DNA of 64,000 bases from Brachionus manjavacas (Eukaryota; Rotifera; Eurotatoria; Ploima; Brachionidae): contig JAHQIY010000005.1 of the NCBI GenBank assembly GCA_019054805.1, positions 348,501 to 412,500 of the forward strand. The letters are read 5' to 3'. The notes below the pieces were generated by a model. That model had not been told where the DNA came from. It made no database searches and worked only from the letters and a program-made list of their open reading frames with translations. Positions 1 to 12,009 of the stretch are shown here, piece by piece. The stretch's first letter is position 1, and the number at the start of each line of letters is the position of its first letter. Made by a program: the position numbers and the translations under genes.

Positions 1-3000
1 AATAACAAACCTCTCCCTGAATCCAAAAAATTTCCGACAGTCTCTGACGTCCCAATAGAATATTAAACATAAATAGATGATATTCGGGATTACTTAATTT
101 TTCTATAGTCAAATCTTCGCAACTAAGCTGTGAAAGAAACTTTTCAAAATCATCGCTGGTAAATTCGTGCCTGAATAAGTTATCGACCAATTTTTGGATG
201 CACTCTCCAATAGATTTAAAATCAATGGAATCAAAGTGGATGTTTGTGTCTTTGTTCAAAAGTTTACGGAAAAGTTTGGTAATAAGACTGTCTTGTGATA
301 ATTTTCTTGCGAAAAGCTTAATAAATCGGCTATATGTCAAAAAATTTTTCAAACTAAAACCATTCTCTAGCAGAAGATTAACGAATTCAACTTGATTGTT
401 TAACAAAGCATTGAACATCAAATCTTGGTACATGTCCATCTGTAAAAATAAAAAAAAGTTTTAAATTTTAAATATAAAAATAACAAAATCTGTTAAAATA
501 CATTATCAGGTATTTCATCATTGAATAGTGCTAGTCTTGCTATGTCACATCGATTCCATGACAAACATAGCTCAGCTACTTTATGCTTTGGATTTGCCTT
601 TAAAAAAATGTTCAATATTTTGAAGTTACGGCTCTTTTGTTGCAAAGCTCTGGGATCAAATTCCAAAATTGAAACAGATTCACGGTTATTTTTTTCCAAA
701 ATTCGAGAAATATCTTTTTTTAAAGCATCAAATGAGTTGGCTTTTTCAGGGCTGTCCAGTTGTTTTAAAGAATAGCATAAACTAGACGTTTTCTGAAAAA
801 ATTGAATTAATATTTTGATTTTTCAAGAGTCAATTCAAAACTATAGAAGAAGCTTATCTTTCTCACATTAATCAATTTATTGAGATACGATAATCCGCTA
901 TATCAACAATAAACTGATTAATATTAAATGTTCAACTTTTTATTTTACTACGACTAGGACTTTTTTTTTTAGTTTAATAACTTGTTTAACAATTTTTACA
1001 TTAAGTTCCAGAAATTCATAAATTAAAGTGAATTTCTAATTTTTGAGGTTAGAGGCTATAGCTGATTTAGAGGTTCAAAAAAAATTAAATTTTAAAAAAT
1101 AATTTACATTAAAATTATTAGGGTTAGTATAAAAGTTAATTTTTAATTTTTTTTTGCTATCTGAATTTCAAATTTTCGACTTGAAATTAGTAATATTCGT
1201 CCTGTGAAACCCTAAATTTCATATTTTTTGGTAGGTTCAAAAAATTAAATTTTTTGCTAAATGAAAAAACATGATTTATTTGTATAAAATAAAGCTAAAA
1301 TTCAAAAAAATAAAATCTTAGATTTGTTCAGAATTTTGTCTAGTATATTTAAGAGAAGAAAAAATTTTAGTTCTTTAAGGAATATACGATTTAAGTGAAA
1401 AAAAGTGTTATTTTTGAAGTATAGACAATGAAAATATTTAAAGTAAAAATCCTTTCTGTACTTTCTGTACTTTTTCTAATTATTTTATTTGGCCCTGTAC
1501 CTTTTTGTACTTTTTGTACTTTTTCAGAATATTATTTTATTTGGCCCTGTTCCTTTTTGTACTTTCTGTACTTTTTGTTCTTAATAGTAATAAAAAAACC
1601 TTTTATAAATCAATATTTTAAATATAAATTTTATATTTAACTAATATTTTTCTTACCTTCAGCATACCCGAATCCGACCCCGTTTAAGTTTTAATAAAAT
1701 GATTAAAATTAAACTTAATCATAGAAAGTACAAAAAGGAACAGGGCCAAACAAAATAATTAGAAAAAGTACAAAAAGTACAGAAATTACAAAAAGGAACA
1801 GGACCAAATTAAATAATTAGAAAAAGTACAAAAAGTACAAATTGAAAAATGTTTTTTTAAAAGTTTGATCTCATTGTCTATCCAAGTTATTTTTGGCTAA
1901 TTTTCATTAATTAAATGAGCACACTAATTTTTTAAAATATATACCAAAGTGTAGAAAATTTTACTCTTTTTTAGATTATATATAATTTTAATAAATATTA
2001 TCAATGAATATCTCGGTCTGAAATAACTAAAACATTTTAAAAAACACGTTTTAATTCACCTCTGGGTATAAAATTTAATTTTTTTCGAACCTATAAAAAA
2101 TTTTGAAATTTTTGGGTTTCCCAGGACGTAGATCACGAATTTCAAGTCAAAAATTAGAAATTAAGATAGCAATTAAGTTTTAAGTTTCTGGAATTTTATT
2201 TATATAATTAATAACTCATATTTTTGCTTGACAACCTTATATAGTGCCACTATTTTTGGAGTGGAGCTGAGCAAGTAGTCGGATAATCGGCCTCCTCCAT
2301 AAAAAAAATCAACTTATATGTTTTTAAAAAAAGGATACTTGACAATTTGTTTTTAAAAAAAGAATACTTGACAATTTGTTTTTAAAATAAGTCATAAAAA
2401 TTTTTTTCTTTTTTTCGTTATTATAATAAAATTCGATGTGTTGATAAAAACATTTTTTTTAAAGTCATTTTTCCAAAATACAATTACTTTAAATATTCTA
2501 AAGAACCTTTAGGATAAAATTAGGGAAATTTGAATTTGATAATAAAATTTAAAAAAAAGTCTAAATAATTTTTAGTATTTCGATTAAAATATTTTAAAAA
2601 ATGGCTTCCATTTTTTAAAAGCTGACCTAAATTGGTAAAATCTTTAAATGATAACATTTAAAAATTTTTAACAATTTTTTAACAGTTCTATTAACATACA
2701 GCAACAACAAAGAAAGCATGTCCAACAGTCTCAACTTTTATTTAACTTAAATGCGTTGTTGTTAAATTTTTTCAAATTAACTATTAGATCAATTACACTA
2801 TTCAATTTTTTATAATTTTAACATTTTATCAATAATGAATTTAATAAATTAAATGTTAATCAGTCTCATGAGGCATGGGCACTAGCCTATTGATTAACAT
2901 TGAAATTGAGGAAAAAATATATTTTGCAAAATTCCCCATTTAATTTTATACTTTTATTTATACAGTCGAACCTGGTTAGTTCGGTTCTACATTATTCGAA

Positions 3001-6000
3001 AAACTCGATTTCCGAGTGATTTTTTAATTTTCCATTCCATATTAAATATTTGTCTTTAATCTCTTTAAAACTGTTTATCTCATTTATTCTTTTTAATATT
3101 TTTTTAACATCGCCTTAAAGGCGTTCACTGAAATAAATAATAATAACAATAATAATTAAATCCTTTTTCATTATTTCCATTATTCCGAAATTTTATACTC
3201 CGTTAGGAATTGCTATTCCTGATCGAGCCTGACTAAAGAGAGTCGACTGTAAAGATGTAATTTCAAGAATAAAAAAAGAAAAAATAAGGACCCGTGGAGT
3301 TAAACTTATAATATTTTTTGATAAAAAATTAAAGTAATTCTTGATCGGTCTCCCTTTTTACAGCAAATTCAGTTCTAGAAAGGATTTCAAAAATCTTAAT
3401 AGTGCATCAAAAAAAAACAGCACATCCCTCTTGAAAACTCATCAGAATTTAAGGGGAAAAAAAATTTTGTTGATGAAAATGAATATTTATTGAATTTTTA
3501 TTAAAACTTATTAATGTAAATAATATATAATCTGAGAATAAGGTGTTTTGTTTTTCAAGTTCTTCATTTACTTACTCTGAAGAACTTGAAAAACAAAACA
3601 GAATTTGGTAATAAGCAAAAAATGCTTTGGTAACTTTATGATTTTTATATTTTATAATTAACCTGATAACACTATAAATTTGATGAATTAATTAATAAAA
3701 TGTAAAACTAATATGTTTTTGGTTCGATGCTCTATTAAGATTTTTTGATCACCACTGTATATTCTTAATTAATAACAGTTAATTAAAAAGAATGGAAAAC
3801 CAAGTAAAAAGAATTATAACTTTGACTTTGGATTTTTCTGAATTTTTTGTTTTGTTACATTACTAAATCAAAAAATCGTCAAGCTGAAAAAAATAAAAGT
3901 TAAAAAAGTCCTAAAATTCCAAGTTGGATTTGACATGAATTGACTTTATTAAGATTCATTATATTTACATCTAACACAATGAGATTTTTTTTCATCTTGA
4001 ACGCTTCGATAACAAGCAGCTCGTCCTTTTCTTCACCACGTAAAATTCCATTTGGTGACAAAACAATGTTCTCGTTAGCCAACTCTTGGAATATTTCAAA
4101 CTAAATTTTAAAAAAACAGTTTTCAAGCCTTAAAATTCTTGAAAATAATTTTACATTTTGAGCTTGATTTCCAGTATTTAGAAGATATTTGTCTTCGAGT
4201 TTTCCTTCAATAAAAATACTTAACTCAGCCTTTTTTGGTTTTGAGTAAGATTTTGAAAAAGCTTTCAAAATAGCTTCATCTAGATCACTGTCTTTTTTGG
4301 TTGGATTCAAATCGAATATTGTTAGCAATTGACGCTTTGAAGGCTGAAAAATTTCCTCAATCTGATCAGTAATTTCTACGAAATTCTTGTTTCGACCTTT
4401 GTAATAATCTTCTAATTTTTCATAGATATAACTTCGAAATTTATCATCAAATCTAAATCTATAAATATTATTCAGCAATAAAATCGTCTGATTTAAAATT
4501 TAAAATTTAAAATACTTTTCTTCTTCTTTGGAAAAGTCGAGATTGATTCCAGAGTTTTTATTTTCTTTTTCTAACTTTCGGTATATATAAGACAACAAAT
4601 CGGCCATTTTACCCGAATTCTTAAAAAATTTAAATAAAAAATCTAAAAAATTGAATTTAAACAGAGATCAAAAATTGTCAATTCAGCTGACAACTCAAAA
4701 CAATGATGGTTCAATCCGAGTCTTGCATGAATTTAATTTTCTAATTTTTTTCACCATTTCGAAGTTCAGCTATCTAATTATTGTATTTTTTAGACCAAAA
4801 TTAGAATTATCAAAATATTGGGACACTCTTGGTTAGAATAAGGGATTTAAGTATAAATTTTTATTTTAAAAATTAGACTCAGACTGAACTTACAAAAAAA
4901 ATTGACAATTTTACAAATTTACAAAAAAAATTCATTTCCTGAATGTTATATATGTTATATCTTAATTATTTTGTTGACCATCCTTCAAAATTTTCCAATT
5001 AAAAAACCTTTGAAAAATTTTTTAAATCAATTTCACATAATTCTTTTTGAGTTTTCATTTACTCAATAGACCAAGGATCGCAGTATAACTCAAATAAAAG
5101 TTTCAAGAAGTTTATTGTAAGAAACAGTACAAAACAATAAAAAAAAGAATTTTTATTTTTTTATTAGTGTAACATGGTGAACATCTTAAATACATTTTCA
5201 TTAATCCTTCAATTGAAAAAAAAAACATCACATATTAAGTTCATTTTAATTTTTAAATTAGCTAATTATTTAAATTAATTAAATTATATTTTCTTGTTTT
5301 TTAGTGTTTTTTTAAAAAGATATCAAAATAAAAATTAGATCATAAAAGTAAATAATTTTTATTAAAAGGAAGATTTAAAAAACTTATAATTAATATTTTT
5401 GATTTTCCTTTGTTTGATTTACTAAATTTTAGTTTTAATTTTTTTCAAATTTATTGTTATTTGTATTATCATTTATTTCAATGAACGACTTAAAGGCGAT
5501 GAAAAAAATTAAAACTTTTAAATAAATTTGAAAAAAAAAAAAATAAGAAAAAAAAAAAAAATTTGTACAAATTACGAAAATATTTGATTCGATTGAAACT
5601 ATTATTCAGCCTGAACCTAAGTTTTTACTAAGATTTTTTATATTTTTGACTAATGGCATTTAATTTTGATTTTTAAAAATTTTAAAAATATTAATGGTTT
5701 CTTTTACGATTTTATTTCCATAGATTCTTAGGTTCAGACCCTTTTCCTTCTTAAATTTTAAAAATGTTATTAAACAAGACTTTTTTACTGATATCTCCAT
5801 GTTCCACTTGCCAAGCCAGTGTTTTAGTTTCTCTGTAATGACTTTATTTTCTATATTACCTGATAAGATAAAAAAAGTTAAAAAGAAATGAAAATGATTT
5901 GTTTTATTTGTTTTAGGAATATTATTAATAAATAAACTGAAAAAAAGTGGACTAATTACTGAGCCCTGCGGTTATTGAAAATTCCTCGCTAAAAAGGCCA

Positions 6001-7444
6001 TTTACTTTTTATTTTGAATTTCCTAGAGTAAAGAAAAAAATTTTGTTCACTTTTTTTTAATTATTAAAACTACTTAACACGGGGCTGAAAGGGAGGTTAA
6101 TTACCTTTCCAAACTGCCCGGGTCCTCCCCAACTGTTATTTTAAAAAATAAAAAATAATTTTTAGGGTTTTTCTTTCTTAAAGATTTATTGAAATATGTA
6201 AAATAGAAAAAAAATCTAATATAGTTTTACATCTCCACAATGGTGGCAGCTCAAATAAATAATGATACTAATTATTTATTTTATTATTTTTAAATATTAT
6301 TATTATTAAAAAAATCTTATTTAAATCTCTTCCGAAATCGATCCTAATAATTTTTTTTTTTGATTACCTGACCTTAGACTCTAGTTGAAATTTGTTTTAA
6401 AAATTTAAAAAAACGTGAGACTAATTTTTTTATAATTCAGTCTAACTTACATCAATTATTACGCATGGTATACTCTTTTTTAATGATTCCAGTACCGTAG
6501 CAGCTGTATTCGGTCCACCTTCAACCACTACCAAAATGATGGGTATTTTCTTTATTTTGGATATTTCTGATTCTAGTTTAGCTCTGAACTTAATTTCTCC
6601 ACCAAAAGTGTTGTACTTAGAGTCGTCCACTAAAATAAAATGCGTATGATTCGGTTCCAAGTATTGAGACTTTGCGAATCGTAGTTTTTCATTATTTATC
6701 CTATATATTACAGGTGCATCCTCATTTTGAGATATTAAGTCTTCATTTCTGGAAGTGGTTGTCCAACTTGCAATACCAAGTAGAGTTACTTTTGAGCGAC
6801 TGAGTCTAACAGTTTCACCAACATGCTTCATTATGCCAGTATTAGTTCCTCCAGTTGTAATCCAGCCATCTTTAAAATAATCACTAAATTTAAAACATTT
6901 TAAAAAGACTTTTGTTTACCTGTTGAACTAGCAGCTTTGACCAAGCCTTTACACAAAATGTCGCGAACTAACTCTGACACTGCTACTTGAGCTCCTCCTG
7001 TGACAGAAATTAGAAGTTTGGGAGACTTCATGTGCCAATATGGTTTGCCAAATAACAATGAAATCATTTTGTCCATTTCAGTTCTATAGTAGACTCTAAT
7101 GTATTGGGAAATTTCATTTTTATCAGCAAAACGGATTCCACCGTATGCATTTGTGATGCCACCAGGTCGAGTGCATGTGTCTCTAGTCCAATTCTGCTCA
7201 GAATTTACCAAAGATTGTGTATGCTCTCTTTTAGTCAGTCCACATTGGCATCTTTTCAAGAAATTTTAAAAATAATTCAATTAAATCAAAAGCAAATCTA
7301 ACTCATCCGGTTTTGCTGAAGGTACGAATTGATAGCACTCAGATTTTGTGATTCCAAGATTCTTAAGCTGTGAAAAAAGTTATCGATGTTCAATCAAGTG
7401 CAAAAAATTACTTTATCAAATAAATTTATCCCTGTTCGAGACAT
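1..7444 (-). CDS. TRPM-family cation channel, N-terminal part (9 exons, continues off the left edge)
   Basis: Exons in coding order: 7444-7412, 7367-7303, 7251-6920, 6869-6451, 4619-4516, 4458-4155, 4100-3969, 792-502, 439-1. Each junction has GT/AG ends and phases agree throughout, giving about 706 residues before the edge. Exons 3-5 encode the TRPM N-terminal SLOG/LSDAT domain: CQCG start, PKLLISVTGGAQ, TTGGTNTGIMKHVGE, HFILVDD and VVEGGPNT, then IPCVIID continuing as NSGKMADLLSYIY. Exons 6-9 carry the melastatin homology repeats (LLTIFDLNP, LSWNRCDIARLALF, VEFVNLLLENGFSL). The transmembrane pore lies outside the window. The start is the first in-frame ATG of an 11-codon exon. Odd points are about 130 unrecognised residues between the LLTIF block and the WNRCDIA block, and two large introns (3.2 and 1.8 kb) holding repeats. 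The subfamily (TRPM2/8-like or TRPM1/3/6/7-like) cannot be told from here. Confidence 0.9.
1003..2215. repeat. Palindromic element with tandem GTACTTTTT arrays, in a TRPM intron
   Basis: The left half (about 1150-1255 and 1425-1600) reappears inverted in the right half (about 2050-2200 and 1715-1875). Shared landmarks are GACTTGAAATT, GTCCTG.GAAACCC, ATAGACAATGA, and two to three tandem units of about 63 bp. Each unit carries CCCTGTTCCTTTTTGTAC and TACTTTTTGTAC. The centre (about 1600-1710) is unique and AT-rich. No coding capacity is visible, so it looks like a non-autonomous foldback or long-TIR transposon. The superfamily is unknown. Confidence 0.7.
2963..3249. mobile_element. TA-flanked MITE-like element (Tc1/mariner or pogo type ends)
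   Basis: The element begins TA-CAGTCGAACC and ends with the inverted form AGTCGACTG-TA. The outer 7 bp of the ends match exactly, followed by looser similarity. TA on both sides matches the target site of the Tc1/mariner/pogo superfamily. No transposase is present. An internal block at about 3103-3165 (CATCGCCTTAAAGGCGTTC then an AATAA-rich tail) resembles a LINE 3' end also seen inverted at 5475-5515. Confidence 0.55.
3544..3600. repeat. Perfect 23-bp inverted repeat with 11-nt loop
   Basis: The arms at 3544-3566 and 3578-3600 are exact reverse complements, starting TGTTTTGTTTTTCAAG, with loop TTTACTTACTC. It lies in a large TRPM intron and has no coding potential. It could be a recent foldback insertion or a template-switch product. 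Confidence 0.8.
5475..5990 (-). mobile_element. Non-LTR retrotransposon 3' fragment (decayed reverse transcriptase)
   Basis: The minus strand, read across frame breaks, gives GSVISP-like, SVYL and YINDIP-like blocks, then LKHWLGKWNMEISVKKSCL and LRIYGNKIV. These match the post-catalytic part of the reverse transcriptase seen more cleanly at 24.2-25.1 kb and 8.9-9.5 kb. Frameshifts and stops make it a fossil. The 3' end near 5475-5515 holds the block CATCGCCTTTAAGTCGTTC, also present in the 2963-3249 element. It lies in a TRPM intron. Confidence 0.65.
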
Positions 7445-8160
7445 AATTATCAAAGTATTAACGAAAATTTAGAAAAAAAACTTGAATCTTATTCCAAGAT
7501 TAGATGTTGATGTTATGGCAACTAATAAAATTATATTATTAGTTTAAAATTGTGACAAAATGCATGAAATATGCATTTATAATTTATTTGTACTTTTTGA
7601 ACATATATTTTGTTTCTAATTCATAAAATTTTTAAAACGGTCTTAATTTAAATTTTCAGGTTTCAAGAAATCATGTAGCAACGCGATGCTCCAAGCAATT
7701 TGTTTAAATATCATTCTTGCATAATCTTGCATCTATTTGAAATGATGGCCAAAGCAAAAATTGATCAAAAACTTTTGAATACTCCTATTAAAGAAAAATA
7801 ATGGGCGCAAAATTAAAATGTGAACTGGTGAACTGACGTTTTCGTGATCTTCAGTTCACTTGGAAAAAATGTGTGAACTGTGGATCACAAAAATAAAATA
7901 TTTATTTTAGATGTCAAAAATATATAAAGTTAATTTTTTTCAATTAATTAATCAATTTTATTTGTTTCTTTTATGAGCTTTGCTTTGTGTAACATTAGAT
8001 CCCATTCACCCTTGCACTTTTTCCTCAATGCCTTTAGCCAAGCATAAATCGCAAATTAGGTCTTCACCCACCACTGCCAAAATTTCATCAACTTTTCTGT
8101 TCGCTTCTTGAGTAATGGGCACATTTTCAAACTATTTTTTTTGAATCAGTAATGATTGAA
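7445..8160. other. Upstream flank of the TRPM gene with one unrecognised coding-like scrap
   Basis: This is mostly AT-rich non-coding DNA and includes whatever promoter the TRPM gene has; no clear TATA box was found. On the minus strand about 7955-8135 reads well in two overlapping frames. One contains EANRKVDEILAVVGEDLIC and the other KKCKGEWDLMLHKAKLIKET followed by a stop. It looks like a broken terminal exon or transposon remnant. I do not recognise the family. Confidence 0.35.
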
Positions 8161-8161
8161 A

Positions 8162-8325
8162 TTTATTTATTTATTTGTTTTCTGTACCGAGCTAGAGCTC
8201 CTTCAAAATAAGTTAAAAATAAAATTAAAGTTAATGAAATTAGATTAAAAAAAAAAAGAATCAAAATAGAGTAAATAAGCTAAAAAAATGAAAGTTGAAA
8301 AGACATAAATTGGAAAAGAAACTTC
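8162..8325 (-). mobile_element. Solo 3' end of LINE family A
   Basis: On the minus strand this reads as the family A 3' UTR (with AAAGTTGAAAAGACATAAAT on the plus strand) through to the terminal hairpin GAGCTCTAGCTC (8189-8200), CGGTACAGAAAAC and an AAATA tail. It matches 48240-48430 and, without the hairpin, 24030-24135. It is severely 5'-truncated, with no coding sequence left. Confidence 0.75.
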
Positions 8326-8429
8326 ACGCCATTGCTAATATTTCTCATAATTAGTTTTAGCTGCATTGCCATCTTTTCAAATTAATCACAAATTTCTTTA
8401 TTTTCCATTTTTAAAATTATTAGCAAATT

Positions 8430-10345
8430 AACTAATTATATAATAGCAATTAAGAAAATATTATATGAGATAATAGATCTTTTCAACGTTAGTCTCAAAG
8501 AAGGTACAGTTCCTAAAGCTTGGAAAAGTGCCAATATCACAATGATACCTAAGAAATCTTCTCCTACACAAGACCCTTCTAATTATCGACCAATTAGTAT
8601 TACTAGCTGTCTGGGTAAACTGCATGAACGTATTATTTCTTCAAGATTATATGATTTCTTTGAGAAAAATTCGTTGCTAATCCAGGAACAATCTGGTTTT
8701 AGAAAATATCGAAGAACAGCAGATAATTTAGTTTTCCTTATCCATAAAGTTGTCGAATCATTTGATAGAAAGAAAAAAGTATGTTGATTATTTTTTGACA
8801 TTTCCAAAGCTTTCGACAAGGTTTGGCATGAAGGTATAATTTATAAGCTTATAAAGATAAATATACCTGCCTATTTAATTTATTGGATTAAATCATTTCT
8901 TAGTTGTAGAACATTTTAGGTAAATATAAATGATCACATTAGTGATGAATTCAAAATATCTGCTGGCGTTCCTCAAGGATCAGTTATTAGTCTTTTATTA
9001 GTATATTTATTAATGATATTCCTAAAAGAAATAAATCTAATAATGAATATTCACTTCTCTTTGCAGACGATCTTGTCACTTTTTTTATTTTAAAAAAAAA
9101 TGGAAATCTAAAAAGTAAAATGAATAAGTACTTAGTTGAATTAGAAAAGTGGCTTTTCAAGTGGAAAATGAAGATTTCGGTAGAAAAATCTTGCTCAATG
9201 ATTTTTAGTAAAAACAATAAAGAAAATTCTGAGTTTGAGTTAAGGATTTATGGGAATAGAATCGTAAGCTTAAAAGAAATTAAGTTCTTAGGAATTAAAT
9301 TTGATTCTAAATTAACCTTTTCTTCAATGATAAATGCAATTAAAGAACGTTGCAAGTCAAGGCTAATTTTAGTAAAAATCTTGTCGAATAAAAAATGGGG
9401 CCTTGACTTAAACACTTTAGGAAACCTTTATAAGTCTTTGATTGGATCTATTCTAGATTATTCTTTTCCTTGTCTGAACTCTCTTTCAGAAACTAATATA
9501 AAAAGGTTAGAAGTAATACAGAATTCAGCAGTTCGTTCTATACTAAAATTAAGATATGATACTCCTTCCAACTAATTACATCATGAGGCATATAATAAAC
9601 TTAAACTACTAACAGTCTCAAATCGACTTTTTGAGTTAAGTGAGAGATTTGTTAGGGCAGGGCTGAGCCACTCTGTTCCACTGGTTGTCAGACTGGTGGA
9701 AGAATATAAAAAGGTTTCGAATCAAGAAATATCGAGTACCCAACTCCATTGTGTAATTGCTACCTTACTATTTCTTTTTTTCCTGAACCATCAAATGTTT
9801 AAAAAATGTATTCTGTAACTCTCTATCTTTATCATTTCTTAGTAGTAGTAGTAGTAGTAATTTATACTGCGACCCTGACGGGTTAAGCTCTATAGAGCCA
9901 TGGCAGTAACTTAAGCTATATCTTTACATTGTTTGATAACCATTCATCCAATCTAGCCTTAAAACTATTTATAGACGTTGCATCGATTACGACTTGAGGT
10001 AAAGAGTTCCATTCATTCACTACGCGGTTTGTTAAGAAGAAGTAGCGTTGCATACAATTTTTTACATTCTCTTTGACAATACACTTTGAATGCCTTCTTA
10101 AATTATAACTTCGATTATTTGCCTTGAAAATATCGTTACATAAATCCACTTGTTCAAAACCATTTGCTATCTTGAATATTTCTTTATTTATTTTTAATTT
10201 TAATATTTTCCTATTTTTTAACTTATATTATTTTTACTTTTATTCTATTCTATTTAACTTTATTTTGATTTTTAATTTATTTTTATGTTTTTTAAAATCT
10301 GAAGGAGCTTAAGCTCGATACAGAAATACAAATAAATAATAATAA
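8430..10345 (+). mobile_element. Non-LTR retrotransposon (APE/jockey-CR1-like), 5'-truncated, split by a later insertion
   Basis: The reverse transcriptase is readable across two main frames: NYRPISI, LGKLHERIISSRL, EQSGFRK, then FDISKAFDKVWHEG (motif A), GVPQGSVIS, FADDLVT (catalytic DD), EKSCSMIF, FLGIKFDSKL and SILDYSFPCLNSL. In-frame stops near 8787 and 8919 and a frameshift near 9000 kill it. The C-terminal end has VEEYK and the TPLC region near 9700-9760. Its 3' UTR resumes at about 10178 after the opposite-strand insertion, ending with hairpin GAGCTTAAGCTC (10305-10316) and an AAATAAATAATAAT tail. Full-length relatives would also have ORF1 and an endonuclease, missing here. Confidence 0.85.
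9841..10177 (-). mobile_element. Second LINE family, C-terminal fragment inserted in the 8.4-10.3 kb LINE
   Basis: The minus-strand frame 10149-9916 (77 residues) has RSYNLRRHSKCI and FFLTNRVVNEWNSLPQ followed by SFKARLDEWL. This is the characteristic C-terminus of many CR1/L2/RTE-like reverse transcriptase ORFs. It ends in a 3' UTR with GGCTCTATAGAGC and a (TAC)n tail (seen as AGT repeats at 9841-9858). The flanking ATTTCTT at 9834-9840 and 10178-10184 is a candidate 7-bp target duplication. Confidence 0.75.
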
Positions 10346-10500
10346 TAATTAATTAGTTCACATAAATAAAGCGCACAAAAAAAAGTGATAGGCATTTGAC
10401 AATATCTTATTTACTTTTTCTCCCAGAGACTCTTGAATTAGACGATAAAAAGACCTCCGACTTACCTTTATCATCAGGGGCACTATACAACTTAATCATA

Positions 10501-10903
10501 CAGTCGATCCTCGATATGATGAGCAAGTCGGGCGAAAATTTTCCTGATCATTAAATCGAAACTCGTTGTATCGAAACCCCATTCAAAAAAGATGGAAAAT
10601 AAAATATTTCAAAAAACTTAGTTTGTTTAATAATATTAAAAAAACTTCGTTTTTTTTTTATTATTTAAATGTGAAATTAAAAATTTTCTTGCTCGTTATC
10701 GGAGATTAATTTTTAAATTCAAATTTTTTATTCTTTCTTTTTATATTATATGTGAAAAAATTTTTTCGAGTTCTTTATAAAAGGTTTCTTTTCTTAGGAA
10801 AAAAATTGAGCGGTTTTTCGAAATCAGTTCGTTCTATCAAGTTTTCGTTATTTCGAAACTCGTTTCTAATGGTATCTAATATTCTTATTTAGCGCATCGA
10901 CTT
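10501..10903. mobile_element. Possible Tc1/pogo-type MITE
   Basis: The left end TA-CAGTCGATCCTCGATATG resembles the ends at 2963 and 12010. The right end GCGCATCGACTT is an imperfect inversion. Both halves also contain inverted forms of CGAAACTCGTT. No transposase is seen. The right boundary is uncertain and TA is not clear there. Confidence 0.4.
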
Positions 10904-11785
10904 CTATAAGAATTAGCAAAAAAAAATAAAGATAAAAATACTCAGCTATTTTTGCCCTGTATCCTTTAATTAAATTTTCAAAAATTCATATAGTTTTTTA
11001 CTTTTTTAAATTTTTAAATTTTTCAATACCTTCCATACTTTTCAATTTTATACCTTTTGACGTCCTAATTGTATTATTTTAACTAGCTGTTTTTAAAGAC
11101 AAATTATATAAACATAATTCTGAAGCTTCGGTTACAAAGTTTTCAGTTCCATAACCAAAAAAATTGTTAAATTAAAATTTTAAATACCTTATTTTTCAAC
11201 ATTACTAATTTGGACCTCTGCTGTAAGATTATCTGTATTTAGTAAAATATTTTATATTAGAACTTTTTAAAATCTTGAGAGGTAAATAAAAAACTTGACC
11301 AAACTGAAACACTCTAGGCTATTCCATATTTAGCAAATTTTTTAGCTTTCAGCCTTTCAGTTCTCGTGGTTTTAGGAATGTTTGAAGTTTCTTTAAAGAT
11401 TCTTTGAAAAATCTTTATAAATTGAGCTATTTTGAAGAAAAATTAGAGATAAATAAAATTCATTAATTTAAATTAAAAAATCTTTATTTTTTCTCTATAT
11501 CCTCTTTAAAATGTTAAATCTGTTCTACCAGTCAAAACGTTTTAGAGATTTTTTGTAGTTTCTTTACAGATTTTTTAAAAAATCTTTAGCGAATAAATCT
11601 TTAAGGAAAATTTTGAGATATTTTTGAGAAGAGACTATTTATCAAATTGTCTCATTCTATATTTTTTAATTTGGTTTAAGTTTTATTTTTTAACAAAATA
11701 TTCTTTTAGTTATTTTTTTTTATGATTTAATATTACTTTTCAATAGTTTCAATAGTTTATTTAATGATTTTAAAAGACTTGAGCT
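10904..11785. other. AT-rich intergenic DNA, no gene seen
   Basis: No coding-like stretch was found. Several short motifs of the TCTTTAAAGATTCTTT type at 11270-11650 recur loosely at 12880-13130, 19040-19170 and 26400-26540, perhaps a degraded dispersed repeat. Confidence 0.4.
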
Positions 11786-12009
11786 GAGTCCTTTTGCCTT
11801 CCGGTTACTGGATTTTTAAAATAAAAAGTTTTTGTTTTATTGCACCTTGGGGAACCCCTTATTCAAAATTCTGAAAAGCATTTTCATGATTGACAAAAAA
11901 TTTTCTGTTTGCAAGAAAATTTTTGATCCAGAATCCGATTTTTTTTGGAATACCAATTTTGCTCATTTTTTATAAAAGCCCATCGTGCCAAACTTCGTCA
12001 AAAGCTTTA

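Noticed and set aside
1428-1640. 70-residue open frame in the TRPM intron
   Set aside because: It is read from the tandem GTACTTTTT repeats of a palindromic element and gives only a Phe/Leu repeat peptide.
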